A stretch of 64,000 nt of DNA from SAR202 cluster bacterium AC-647-N09_OGT_505m (lineage in GTDB: Bacteria > Chloroflexota > Dehalococcoidia > UBA2985): NCBI GenBank assembly GCA_009391225.1, contig VEXC01000002.1:1-64000 (forward strand), given 5' to 3'. The notes under the pieces were generated by a model, which saw nothing but the letters and a program-made list of their open reading frames with translations, made no database searches and was not told the origin of the DNA. Both the position numbers and the translations under genes were made by a program. Below are positions 55,708-64,000 of this stretch, in pieces. Within the stretch, counting starts at the first letter, position 1, and every line of letters begins with the position of its first letter.

Positions 55708-56565
55708 CTAAGATTTGGAGACTTTGGCTTCCTCAAGACGTGTCAAGAACGGTAAGTACACAGATGCCATTCGCTCGTATCCCAGATCCCGGAACTTTGC
55801 CTGATCCTGCCCAATTTGGGTGTCCCTTTCCTGAGTAGACCAGATTGGCTCGTAGAGTTCCGAATTGAGGAGTATGCGGTGCAGGTTTTCGCCCACCTCC
55901 CTGGGATGAACCTCGTCATTCCCTGGAATTATGGCGGTTGGCGCCTGAATCGCTTGCAGTTGGGCCTCTGTTGCCCCAACTACAGGCCTCTCGGCAGTGA
56001 AGAATGCATGCCATCGCAGCATCACGCTGATGAACTCCTGAGGATCCATTGCTAGCAGTCTCTCTCGGTTAGAGGGATTCTGCTGGATACGCTCCGCGAA
56101 GAACTCGCTCTCGGCTATCCCACTCATGCCTTCCCGCTTTGCAATCTCCACAAACTGCTCATAATAATTGTAACCTAGTCGCTGTGCAGATACAGGACCA
56201 CCGACGACATTCCATAGAAGTAGACCCATAACAGACTCTGGATGGCGTATGGCCACCAGCAATGATATAGGACTGCCGTTAGATCCTCCGCCCACGTATG
56301 CGGGGGCGGCGTCCAGTCTTGTCAGCAGATCGTGGAGGTCATCGGCCCATATCTCATGCTCCGAAAGCTCTCCGCTGATGACGACGTCAGATGCTCCGCA
56401 GTTGCGACGGTCGTGGATGATGACACGGTAGTGTATGGCCAATCTCTCCGCGAGCCCTCGTATGGCCTCCATTCCACCTCTGCCTCCAGAGTTAAGGGCT
56501 ATGGGCACCCCTGTACCCATCTCCTCGTACCAGATGTCCACTCCATTTATCAGCAGACTGGGCAT
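55708..56565 (-). CDS. Alpha/beta fold hydrolase
   Basis: A 285-residue hydrolase or related enzyme. Seen: the beta-strand/turn INGVDIWYEEMGTGVPIALNSGG, HDRRNCGASD, the nucleophile elbow GGGSNGSPIS (GxSxG satisfied as GGSNG), a helical cap, and the strand APTAIIPGNDEVHP holding an acid-residue candidate. The final histidine of the triad is not obvious, and the usual HG oxyanion motif is NSGGRG, so the enzyme may be atypical. The ATG at 56565 has GGAGGA about 6 bases upstream; an in-frame TTG at 56580 overlaps that site. Confidence 0.85.
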   Translation of the reverse strand: MPSLLINGVDIWYEEMGTGVPIALNSGGRGGMEAIRGLAERLAIHYRVIIHDRRNCGASDVVISGELSEHEIWADDLHDLLTRLDAAPAYVGGGSNGSPISLLVAIRHPESVMGLLLWNVVGGPVSAQRLGYNYYEQFVEIAKREGMSGIAESEFFAERIQQNPSNRERLLAMDPQEFISVMLRWHAFFTAERPVVGATEAQLQAIQAPTAIIPGNDEVHPREVGENLHRILLNSELYEPIWSTQERDTQIGQDQAKFRDLGYERMASVYLPFLTRLEEAKVSKS

Positions 56566-56773
56566 AATGTCCTCCTGCAATCTACATACAATGATAATTA
56601 TCTAATCGTTCCAAGGTATTCTAATCTAACACCACATTTTGGTCGAGTTGGGCTTGGGTATAGATCCGGATTTCTTTGAGAACAGTGGAAGGAGAGGTGG
56701 TGTCCATGTAGATGGGTTTGTTGGGTGGTAGGTGCGGACATCACGCCATGTTTGAAGTGCTTTAGCTTGCTTG

Positions 56774-56806
56774 CTCATTTCGGAGCCAGAATGGCTCCGA
56801 AATGAG
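56774..56806 (-). terminator. Perfect 15-bp hairpin after the amidase gene
   Basis: CTCATTTCGGAGCCA (56774-56788) pairs perfectly with 56792-56806 around a 3-base loop. On the minus strand it lies about 120 bases downstream of the amidase stop and upstream of the hydrolase gene. No T-run follows. Otherwise 56566-56923 shows nothing. Confidence 0.5.
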
Positions 56807-56923
56807 GACTCCCTCATCAGTCTGGAGATAGCCCGTAGGACGAAACCTCATCAGTGATTCCCTGTTAGCAGTGCCAGGGCCTCGCTAACGAGTCGGCTGG
56901 AGCTTCTGGCATCTCTCTCAGCA

Positions 56924-58594
56924 TCACGCTGTACCTCTGTCGAGAAGAGGTGGTCGGCGGTTGTGCCAGTTCGTCGCCTGTTGATAGGCGTGACCAATGC
57001 GGAGGACGGTGCTTTCAGCGAATCGTTTCCCCACGATCATCATGCCGATTGGAAGGCCTTCGGTGGTGAAGCCGCACGGGACTGTCAGTGCTGGCTGTCC
57101 ACTGCGATTGAATGGCCCGGTGTAGCGACCGATTGTCGTAGTGGGTCCGAGTTCCCGAATCAGGGGAGTAGACTCTCCTGCCTCTCTCCGTGCAGCAGCC
57201 TCCGCTTCTGCCCTGGCGTTGGCCGCCTCTGCTGCTTTAATCAGTGGGGCTACGATTGGGGTAGTCGGCACTACGAAGGCATCGTATGGCTCCAGAGCGC
57301 CCTCCAGAGCCACCTGCACTTCGTGTCCTCGTTGCAGAGTACGCATGTACTCTGCTCCTGAGGTAGCCAGCCCCCGGATTAGGCCGTCATGGTAGCGCTG
57401 GCTGAATCGGTTCTTACGCTCCTCCGACAACTCCTCCAGGTAGAAGGCGCGCTCGACAGTGAAATCTGTGAGAGGGCGCCGTAGGAGGTCTTGCAGCCCC
57501 TCGATGTAGATTTCCACCACTGTGGCGCCCAGATCCTTGAGAACCTGGATGCCAGATTGGACGGCTCTCACCACCTGCGGATCTGGCCCTACACGCACTT
57601 CGGTTCCTTGGTCCTCGACTGTAAGCTCAAGCTCCCAAAAGTGGTTCATAGGCACAGCGATGCGCATTCCCTCAAGGCCATCGTTCAGGTGAACAGTGTA
57701 GTCCTCCGTGGGCACAGGTGCGGAGATTGGATTGAGCGAATCGTAGCCAGCAATCGCGTTGAGGATCAGAGCAGAGTCTTCCACCGTTTTCGTCAGGGGG
57801 CCTAGGTGATCGTTAGTCCAGGCAAGGTAGAGGGCGCCTCGAGTGCTGACTAGGCCAAATGTGGGCTTGAGACCGACGGTTCCGCACAGGGAGGCGGGCA
57901 TGCGTATAGAGCCGCCAGTGTCGCTCCCAATAGAGGCAAAGCAGAGGTGACCGGCCACTCCGGCCCCGCTCCCGCCGCTGGAACCACCCGTAATACGCTC
58001 AGGATTCCATGGGTTTCGGCTGGCGCCGTAAAATGGGTTGAGGCTCGTGGAACCTGCCGCCATCTCATGCAGGTTCATCTTCCCCAGCAAGATGGCGCCA
58101 GCCTCCCGTAGGCGGCGCCAAACAAATGCGTCCTCCTTCGGCACCCAGTCTGCCAGCGCGCCCGTTCCACCGGTAGTGAGGACCCCTGCGGTGGCGACCA
58201 GGTCCTTCAGAGTCACAGGGATACCGTGCAAAGGCCCAAGATACCCCCCGCGTTGGATAGCGGTCTCGGCTTCCTTGGCCTGTTCAAGGGCTAGATCAGC
58301 AGTCACTGTGATGAAAGCGTTAAGCAGAGGATTCACCCGTTCGATACGGGCTAGGAGGGCCCGCGTTAGTTCCACTGGGGAGAGATCACCGTCCCGAATG
58401 CGTATGGATGCCTCGGCGATGGTCAGGAAGGCAAGATCTCCTTCAGCCGCTGAGGCAGGCGGGATGCTGGAAACGGTCTCTGGAGGTATTGGCCACTGTT
58501 CGGGAATGGGACCTAGGTTTGCAAGTTCCTCAAAGCGGAAGGGAATTCCACGTCCCAATAGAGGTGTCTGAGAAGAAGGGTTCGGCTCTGTCAT
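56924..58594 (-). CDS. Amidase signature family amidohydrolase
   Basis: A 556-residue amidase of the Ser-cisSer-Lys type that hydrolyses an amide to acid and ammonia. The triad is visible: Lys130 in TLKDLV, cis-Ser206 in GGSSGGSG, and nucleophile Ser229 in GSDTGGSIR. An N-terminal extension of about 55 residues precedes the fold, and a variable substrate loop is inserted between about 290 and 420. The GatA-like order is typical, but no gatB or gatC is near, and the extension is unlike GatA, so a catabolic or detoxifying amidase is more likely. GGGGG lies 6 bases before the ATG. Confidence 0.93.
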   Translation of the reverse strand: MTEPNPSSQTPLLGRGIPFRFEELANLGPIPEQWPIPPETVSSIPPASAAEGDLAFLTIAEASIRIRDGDLSPVELTRALLARIERVNPLLNAFITVTADLALEQAKEAETAIQRGGYLGPLHGIPVTLKDLVATAGVLTTGGTGALADWVPKEDAFVWRRLREAGAILLGKMNLHEMAAGSTSLNPFYGASRNPWNPERITGGSSGGSGAGVAGHLCFASIGSDTGGSIRMPASLCGTVGLKPTFGLVSTRGALYLAWTNDHLGPLTKTVEDSALILNAIAGYDSLNPISAPVPTEDYTVHLNDGLEGMRIAVPMNHFWELELTVEDQGTEVRVGPDPQVVRAVQSGIQVLKDLGATVVEIYIEGLQDLLRRPLTDFTVERAFYLEELSEERKNRFSQRYHDGLIRGLATSGAEYMRTLQRGHEVQVALEGALEPYDAFVVPTTPIVAPLIKAAEAANARAEAEAAARREAGESTPLIRELGPTTTIGRYTGPFNRSGQPALTVPCGFTTEGLPIGMMIVGKRFAESTVLRIGHAYQQATNWHNRRPPLLDRGTA

Positions 58595-58915
58595 CGATGG
58601 CCCCCATTAATGGATTGTTAGTGCTCAATGCCTGGTGAGTCTGGAAGCGACATTCTGAAACCAATTGTGATACATTAGTCACTCCCAGTGATTCCCAGGT
58701 CGGGTTGGAACTCGTGTATGTTACTTGGGAGAAAAGCTATCATAGATACATCTCTTTATTTATTGGACCACCCATTTCCCCTCTGAATGTATCATTGGGG
58801 GGGCGAAGGTACAGCCCAAATGCATAGTTCCAGCGTGCAAGTAGTACCATGAGTGCTGACAGTGGTAGTAGCAGGAGTAGTGGTGCCGATTGCAGCTTCA
58901 TCTACTGGTCTAGGC
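58595..58915. other. Intergenic region, nothing recognised
   Basis: About 320 bases between two minus-strand genes. A plus-strand TGATACATT resembles the extended -10 sites of the window but has no gene behind it. Confidence 0.35.
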
Positions 58916-59194
58916 TTAGATGATGTAGCGTTCTGTCTGTGTTGTCCCCGTTCTGAGGGAAGCCAAGCTATTACCCCTCTTTCGATTCAACTCTGAGTGA
59001 GCCTCCAGCGCGGCTTCATCTGTCCATCGCTCAAGAAGCACTAGCTGGTCGGGCCGTTCGGTACTCTGATACAACTCGAACTCTTCACAGCCACTCTCCT
59101 GTCGAACCTCTAGGGAGCGAGCATTAAAGGCCTCTATCAGCTCATCGCGTTTCCCTGGTGCTGCCTCCATCGGTACGATAAGTCTAAGTGCCAT
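58916..59194 (-). CDS. Antibiotic biosynthesis monooxygenase (ABM) domain protein
   Basis: A 92-residue ferredoxin-like-fold protein of the ABM/YgiN type: LRLIVPMEAAPGKRDELIEAFNA, CEEFELYQSTERPDQLVLLERWTDEAALEAH. Members act as cofactor-free quinol oxygenases or as small dimeric binding proteins; the substrate cannot be told. A strong AGGAGG stands before the ATG. Single gene on the minus strand. Confidence 0.85.
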   Translation of the reverse strand: MALRLIVPMEAAPGKRDELIEAFNARSLEVRQESGCEEFELYQSTERPDQLVLLERWTDEAALEAHSELNRKRGNSLASLRTGTTQTERYII

Positions 59195-59390
59195 ATTTTC
59201 CTCCTCGCACTACAGCTAATTTCCACAAGGGACCCCCAGTCTCATGGAACCTTCCCCCGGTACAAGCCGTGGTGTTAGTAATGCTACGCGGTTGTTGCTG
59301 TTGTTGTCCTAGACATCTGGCTCTCATAGAATATCCCCTGAACGGTGGCATCCCCTGCTGTCTACCGTTATCCCATGAGAATCTAATACA

Positions 59391-60764
59391 TCAGCGATGT
59401 AGTGTTGGGGCAGTTCGGCCTATAGTCGGTTGGGTATCTTTAGGATTCCATCTCTGCCGAGGTAATCTTTGTGCAATAAATAGCTCTATCTCCTGCCATT
59501 TTTTCATGTCATCTGCCATCAAAAAGGTAATAGACTGCCCATGTCGACCCATACGGCCAGTGCGCCCTGTACGATGGGTAAAGAGTTGAGGAGAATCAGG
59601 TATATCGAAATTAATAACCCTGGCTATCCCTTGGATATCAAGTCCACGTGCCGCAACATTGGTCGCCACTAGGACAGGCAACTTGCCAGAACGAAATTTG
59701 TCCATCACACGTTCTCTGGCATTTTGACTAAGGTTTCCCTGAATCGCTTCGGCTTGAAATCCACAATCTGCAAGCTGTGCAGCAAGCTTTTTCACGCCAT
59801 GTTTCGTACGTCCAAATACCAGTGTAGGGCCAGACTGTTGGGATATCAGTGCCTTCAGGGCCATAAGCTTATCGGCTTTGTTAATTTCATAGACTATATG
59901 CTCTATGTCGGGAGGTGTGTGTAGGTTGGAATCTACTGCCACGGTCTTTGGATTCCTAAGGTGCTTTTGAGCTGTCTTTGTGATCCAGCTAGGCAAGGTA
60001 GCAGAAAAAAGCATGGTCTGTCTGGCTCTAGGTGTCGCCGATATGATTTGCTCAACGTCTTGGGCCATGCCCATATCGAGCATTTCATCAGCCTCGTCAA
60101 GAACCAGCATCTTCAGATGTTTAGGCACTAGATTCCCTTGCCTTATATGATCTAGCATACGTCCCGGCGTTCCGATAACTATTTGGGGGCCGCGATGGAG
60201 CATTCTCTTCTCTGGATCCATGGAGTGACCTCCATAGGTAAGAGTAACGGTCAGGGAACGCCTGTCTGCTAGTGGCCTCACAACGTCGGCGATTTGGATA
60301 GCAAGTTCCCGTGTCGGAGCTAAAATTATCGCCTGAACAGTTCTAGCACTAGGATCAGACCTTTCTATTATTGGAATGGCAAAGGCGAGGGTCTTTCCAG
60401 AACCAGTCCTGGCTTGTCCTATGATGTCATGACCATTCTGTAGCAGTGGAATGGCCGTCTCTTGAATTGGTGTGGGAACACTGATGCCCATCTTGGCAAT
60501 AGAAACTCTTGTAGTGGTCATCAGGTTAATCCCTGGAAAAATGGCTGAATGTTTTTCCTCTTCCTCTTTCAGGAATCTCTTCGATAGCAAACCGTTCTGT
60601 TTACGCAGTCTGAAACAATCGGAACAGTAAATATCCTTGCCTGCAATTGGTACGAAGGGGACAAGCGCTGCTTCCCCGCAAGATATACAGACTGCTTTGT
60701 AGGTGGCTTGCCGTGATTCGTTGTGGGGTGAACTTTGTGGTGTCCCGGGTTTTTCCGCTAGCAT
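59391..60764 (-). CDS. DEAD-box RNA helicase with N-terminal zinc ribbon
   Basis: An ATP-dependent RNA helicase. From the ATG at 60764 (457 residues) the N-terminal part carries a CxxC-17-CxxC ribbon (CISC at 26-29, CSDC at 47-50), an addition not present in standard bacterial DEAD-box proteins. The helicase core follows: Q motif VPTPIQ, Walker A ARTGSGKT, PTRELA, TPGR, the DEAD box LDEADEML, SAT, FGRT, ARGLD and HRTGRTGR. The C-terminal tail is short. AGGAG lies about 11 bases before 60764; the frame is open to 60914 but without a better start. The ribbon may add RNA or ribosome contacts. Confidence 0.92.
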   Translation of the reverse strand: MLAEKPGTPQSSPHNESRQATYKAVCISCGEAALVPFVPIAGKDIYCSDCFRLRKQNGLLSKRFLKEEEEKHSAIFPGINLMTTTRVSIAKMGISVPTPIQETAIPLLQNGHDIIGQARTGSGKTLAFAIPIIERSDPSARTVQAIILAPTRELAIQIADVVRPLADRRSLTVTLTYGGHSMDPEKRMLHRGPQIVIGTPGRMLDHIRQGNLVPKHLKMLVLDEADEMLDMGMAQDVEQIISATPRARQTMLFSATLPSWITKTAQKHLRNPKTVAVDSNLHTPPDIEHIVYEINKADKLMALKALISQQSGPTLVFGRTKHGVKKLAAQLADCGFQAEAIQGNLSQNARERVMDKFRSGKLPVLVATNVAARGLDIQGIARVINFDIPDSPQLFTHRTGRTGRMGRHGQSITFLMADDMKKWQEIELFIAQRLPRQRWNPKDTQPTIGRTAPTLHR

Positions 60765-61097
60765 AAACGCGCGCACTCCTAGTGTATGAATGTTCGGGAC
60801 ATAATGGTCAGCGCGACGCAAGTAGCGGGGATGGTGGAAAGTAGCGAATGAGTGCCAGCCTCTGCCGAAACCCAGCCTTTTTAGCAGGCTGCCTAAACTG
60901 TACCGTTGCGGCAATCATATCAGTAACATGCCTGTTATGCAAGTTTCTGTCAAATTGATCAGCAGCATTGATACTAATCCAGCACCCATATACTGGTGTA
61001 AAGGCTTACCTAAACTCGATACTCCTAGTTCAGATAAGCCCAAAAGCAACCGATGAGTGCCTCACTGTCTGCAAGAAGGTGAGGAGTGGAAGATAAT

Positions 61098-61227
61098 ATG
61101 AAGCTAAAGTCTATATCGCTACCCCTGCTACATGGCGACACTCATGCTTCTGGTAGGATGTAGCGAAGACAACGATATGGATATGGAAAGGCATTTACAA
61201 ATGAGAATGATAATTGGCGGTGTTTAA
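61098..61227 (+). pseudogene. Frameshifted lipoprotein fragment
   Basis: An ATG at 61098 starts MKLKSISLPLL and, after a shift of frame near 61130, the sequence continues MATLMLLVGCSEDNDMD, a classic lipobox (LVGC) with an acidic +3 region. It ends at a TAA at 61225. It looks like the beginning of a lost lipoprotein gene. The rest of 60765-61213 shows no gene. Confidence 0.4.
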
Positions 61228-62116
61228 TTTAAATGAAGCTAATTCCATTAGCAATAAGGTCGTAATTGTAACTGGAGCTAACAGTGGCATTGGGTTTGAA
61301 ATAGCCAAAATTCTTTCATCAAAGGGTGCTAAAGTCATTATTGCTTGTCGAGATGAGTCCAAAGGCCTGGCAACCCAAGAGCGAATCAACGGAAATGCTG
61401 AATATATCAACCTGGATTTGAGAAGTTTCGCGAGTATCGAGCACTTTTCGGAATCTGTAAAAACAAAACATCCCAAAGTTGATGTTCTTATCAATAATGC
61501 AGGAGTAATGTATCCTCCTTTCACCAAGACAAATGAGCAATTAGAGCTAACTTTCGGAGTCAACCACATAGGTTATTTTCTCCTGACAAACAAGATAATG
61601 CCTCTTCTAAGAGATGTGAGGGAATCTAGAGTGGTTAATATGTCGAGCATAGCCCAATACAGAGTCAGCAATATTGATTGGGACAATATCAATTCTGAGA
61701 GGCACTATAATAAACATAAATCCTACGATTTAAGTAATTTATTCAGAATTATGTTCACATTATCATTGGAAGAGAAACTCAGGCAAAAACACTATGCAAC
61801 CATAGCTGTGTCATGCCATCCCGGAGTTACCCTTACTAATCTATCTAGGTTCATGCCCAAAATACTTGGGAACCCCATATTGACTAAAATAATGAATACA
61901 CTGGTTCTCCACACTCCGTATAAGGCGGCTATGCCTGCATTGATGGCGGCCACCAGTTCGAATGTTAAGGGCGGAGAATTTGTTGGATTGGATACTACCA
62001 GACAGTATAGGGGAAGCCCGAAAGTGGTACAGCCTAATCAATTGGCTTGTGATAAGAGCTTAAGAGATATTTTATGGCGCAAGTCGGTGGAAATCACTGG
62101 AGTTGATTTGGAGTAG
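61214..62116 (+). CDS. Short-chain dehydrogenase/reductase with altered catalytic lysine
   Basis: A 300-residue SDR resembling the retinol-dehydrogenase/WWOX-like group. Present: the NAD(P)-binding TGANSGIGFE (20-29), the arginine of IIACRDESK that suggests NADP, NNAG (94-97), and the serine of NMSSIAQ. The usual YxxxK is YDLSN (Tyr171 to Asn175), so the catalytic lysine seems lost or displaced. The coding sequence is markedly AT-rich compared with its neighbours, with many ATT/AAT codons, suggesting transfer from a different genome. The start is a TTG at 61214 or GTG at 61220, neither with a good ribosome site. Confidence 0.82.
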   Translation: MAVFNLNEANSISNKVVIVTGANSGIGFEIAKILSSKGAKVIIACRDESKGLATQERINGNAEYINLDLRSFASIEHFSESVKTKHPKVDVLINNAGVMYPPFTKTNEQLELTFGVNHIGYFLLTNKIMPLLRDVRESRVVNMSSIAQYRVSNIDWDNINSERHYNKHKSYDLSNLFRIMFTLSLEEKLRQKHYATIAVSCHPGVTLTNLSRFMPKILGNPILTKIMNTLVLHTPYKAAMPALMAATSSNVKGGEFVGLDTTRQYRGSPKVVQPNQLACDKSLRDILWRKSVEITGVDLE

Positions 62117-62401
62117 ATTCACCAGTTGGTTGTGATGTGTAGTAAGGATTTGACATTGACGACTCATGCTGCCTCAGGCAGATTCTGTTCATGGAGCATC
62201 CCCTGTGCTAGTTTTCTCGCCAGGTTCATAGCTCAGGTATGTCCTTGCTATATTACAATGGGCTTACAAATCCATACAGCAACCTCTAATTTCAAGCCCA
62301 TGCCTTACAGGATCATCCCCGGTACGTTGCATGTCTCCGACGGACTATAATGATGGGAAGACTTGTCAGGAAATTGATCTAAGAGCTATGTTGGCCCACG
62401 A
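62117..62401. other. Intergenic region between SDR and DHA2 exporter
   Basis: About 285 bases. A TTGACATTGACG stretch near 62150 offers two -35-like hexamers but no matching -10. Nothing else. Confidence 0.35.
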
Positions 62402-63871
62402 TTGAAAGTAGTGATAGGTGCACCTGATTATCGCTATAAGTGGCTAACTATTGTCACGGTTGGGATGGGTGTCCTCGCGAGCACTTTGGACGGCAGCATA
62501 CTTAATCTAGCCTATCCGGTGCTGACCGATGCTTTCAACACTGAGCCTTCGACAGTTCTTTGGGTGACTGTGGCCTTTCTTCTAATTAGCTCCAGCCTGG
62601 CACTACCATTAGGAACTGTCGGTGACATGTTTGGCAGAAAGCGTCTTTATATAGGTGGTTTCCTGGTTTTCACATTAGGTTTAGCCTTGGTGGCTGTTAG
62701 CCAGAGTATCGGTCAAATGATTGCTTTCCGAGTACTCCAAGGCGTTGGGCAAGGTATGATGTTGGCCACCAGCAATGCTCTCATCGTCGGTGCCTTCCCT
62801 GACAATGAGCGAGGAAAAGCCCTGGGCCTTAACGGTGCTCTGGTTGGTATGGGCCTAGCCAGTGGCCCGGTGCTCGGTGGCGTGATTCTGGAATTCTTAG
62901 GGTGGCGGGCCCTCTTCTGGTCCAGGCTTCCGGTGAGCATAGTTGGATTGGTCATAGCGATGCTGGTGCTCCGACCTGACTCCAAAGGAAAGGAACAGGA
63001 GGAGTTTGACTACCTAGGGACAGTTGCTTTAATGGTCGGCTTGTCTGCCCTATTGCTCCTGATAAACCGAGCACTCATAGAAGGACCATCCCAGTTTGTA
63101 ATGGCCTTAGGTGCGGTCTCTGCGCTGGGGCTAAGTGCCTTCGTCGTGATTGAACAACGTGCAGTGATTCCATTGTTCGACCTGGGGCTTCTGCGGCAAA
63201 GACTCTTCTCAATGGCTGTAACCAGTTCTCTACTCCAGTTTGTGGGCCAGGCAGCATTCCTCTTTCTTATGCCATTCTATCTGCTCCAGGGACTGGCTAT
63301 GCAACCTTGGGAGGCTGGACCAGTACTGATGACCCTTCCTATTACGAGGTTGGTGGTCTCACCTGTAAGCGGAATACTGGCAGACAGGTTTGAGTCTAGG
63401 GTCATTACCACGTTGGGGCTGGTGGGAATGTGCGTAGGCTATCTGTTGCTGCTAAGTTTGGATGGAGACTCATCGCTAATGCATATAGTGATTGGTCTTG
63501 TCATAGCTGGCAGTGGGAGCTCAATGTTTCTTCCACCGAACAACAGCGTTGTCATGGGGTCAGTGGCCAGGGATAGACTTGGTATGGCTTCCGCGGTTAT
63601 AACCGTGGTGCGACAGACAGGAATTTCTTTAGGGATTACCATCATGGGAACTATGTACGCTCTGAGGGAGTCGGTGCATCGTGTGACACTGGCATCCGGT
63701 GGTATAGATGGGGCCGAGCTGGCGGAGAGGGCCGCCATTGGGGGCTATAAAGACAGTTTCGCGATAGCCGTGATTTTCGTCGGTGCAGCTATGCTGTGCT
63801 CAGTTTTAAGGGGGCACGATGTATCCCAGGGTTCAAGAGAGGTCGAAAAGAGTACAAACTCCTCAAGTTGA
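62402..63871 (+). CDS. DHA2 family MFS drug exporter (14 helices)
   Basis: A 489-residue proton-coupled exporter. Helix 1 carries the motif LASTLDGSILNLAYPVL typical of DHA2 transporters, loop 2-3 has GDMFGRKRLYIGG (motif A), helix 4 RVLQGVGQGMM, and the helix 5 motif C is LNGALVGMGLASGPVLGG. There are two extra central helices and a long final loop near 430-450. The start is a TTG at 62402 (GTG at 62411 possible); no strong ribosome site. Substrates are likely hydrophobic toxic compounds. This exporter is unrelated in subfamily to the three OFA-like carriers elsewhere in the window. Confidence 0.92.
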   Translation: MKVVIGAPDYRYKWLTIVTVGMGVLASTLDGSILNLAYPVLTDAFNTEPSTVLWVTVAFLLISSSLALPLGTVGDMFGRKRLYIGGFLVFTLGLALVAVSQSIGQMIAFRVLQGVGQGMMLATSNALIVGAFPDNERGKALGLNGALVGMGLASGPVLGGVILEFLGWRALFWSRLPVSIVGLVIAMLVLRPDSKGKEQEEFDYLGTVALMVGLSALLLLINRALIEGPSQFVMALGAVSALGLSAFVVIEQRAVIPLFDLGLLRQRLFSMAVTSSLLQFVGQAAFLFLMPFYLLQGLAMQPWEAGPVLMTLPITRLVVSPVSGILADRFESRVITTLGLVGMCVGYLLLLSLDGDSSLMHIVIGLVIAGSGSSMFLPPNNSVVMGSVARDRLGMASAVITVVRQTGISLGITIMGTMYALRESVHRVTLASGGIDGAELAERAAIGGYKDSFAIAVIFVGAAMLCSVLRGHDVSQGSREVEKSTNSSS

Positions 63872-64000
63872 CGGATACGAAAACCGAAGAATCTGAGTTC
63901 AAGGGTTTAAGGGCCTCACTTAGTTGTGTGCCTGTAGTTCTTTCCAGGCCCTACTGGAGAGAGGTAACTGCCAATCTACTGGTCTACGTTGTCTGCCAGA

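Noticed and set aside
58668..58676. TGATACATT resembling the extended -10 sites
   Set aside because: No plus-strand gene follows and no -35 is present.
58916..59194. Possible involvement in antibiotic synthesis from the family name
   Set aside because: The ABM name is historical; no biosynthetic genes are nearby.

Overview
The window reads as a chromosome segment of an uncultured bacterium, most likely a Chloroflexota member near the Dehalococcoidia/SAR202 group. This is inferred from gene content, not tested: a CBS-less GuaB3-type IMP dehydrogenase homologue, SUF machinery of the SufBCDSU type, a Gram-positive-style LexA box, a DUF3090/SCO1664 pair, several OFA-like major facilitator transporters, and dispersed decayed inverted-repeat elements of the kind seen in that phylum. 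Base composition is moderate, many starts are TTG or GTG, and Shine-Dalgarno sites are clear. I see no insertion sequence, prophage, CRISPR array or rRNA.

Layout. 1-6.4 kb: end of rmuC, a wrecked sppA, pyrG, rho, tlyA. 6.4-15.1 kb (minus strand): M16 peptidase; an argF-der-plsY-gpsA run; an MFS transporter; guaB3. 15.3-21.4 kb: sufBCDSU on the plus strand behind one recognisable promoter. 21.4-25.8 kb: a decayed and an intact PAP2 phosphatase, an MscS channel and an enoyl-CoA hydratase-like protein. 25.9-32.1 kb: leuB, mazG divergent from lexA (SOS box present), EVE protein, aldo/keto reductase, zinc-finger protein, methyltransferase. 32.5-37.4 kb: proS facing a DUF177-rpmF-fabD / nusB-acpP block (ribosome and fatty-acid synthesis). 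37.8-46.3 kb: small membrane protein, M42 peptidase, MFS, SCO1664 and DUF3090 proteins, a GreA-type factor with an extra recombinase-like N-terminal domain, two small unknowns, ftsH. 46.5-64 kb is looser accessory territory: hydrolase pseudogene, Gfo/Idh/MocA oxidoreductase, tRNA-Leu(CAG), aquaporin, exported DUF2680-like protein, MFS, MMPL exporter, alpha/beta hydrolase, amidase, quinol monooxygenase, DEAD-box helicase with a zinc ribbon, an AT-rich SDR and a DHA2 exporter.

Most of the first 46 kb is housekeeping: nucleotide synthesis, transcription termination and elongation (rho, nusB, greA-like), Fe-S assembly, SOS control, lipid synthesis and proteolysis. The most unusual gene is the GreA-like protein whose N-terminal ~100 residues look like the core-binding (SAM-like) domain of tyrosine recombinases. 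Other points of interest are long perfect hairpins without U-tracts (one contains the fabD stop codon), a family of decayed extragenic repeats, a 24-bp palindrome beside the lexA promoter, and at least four broken genes (sppA, a PAP2 gene, an alpha/beta hydrolase, a small membrane protein).
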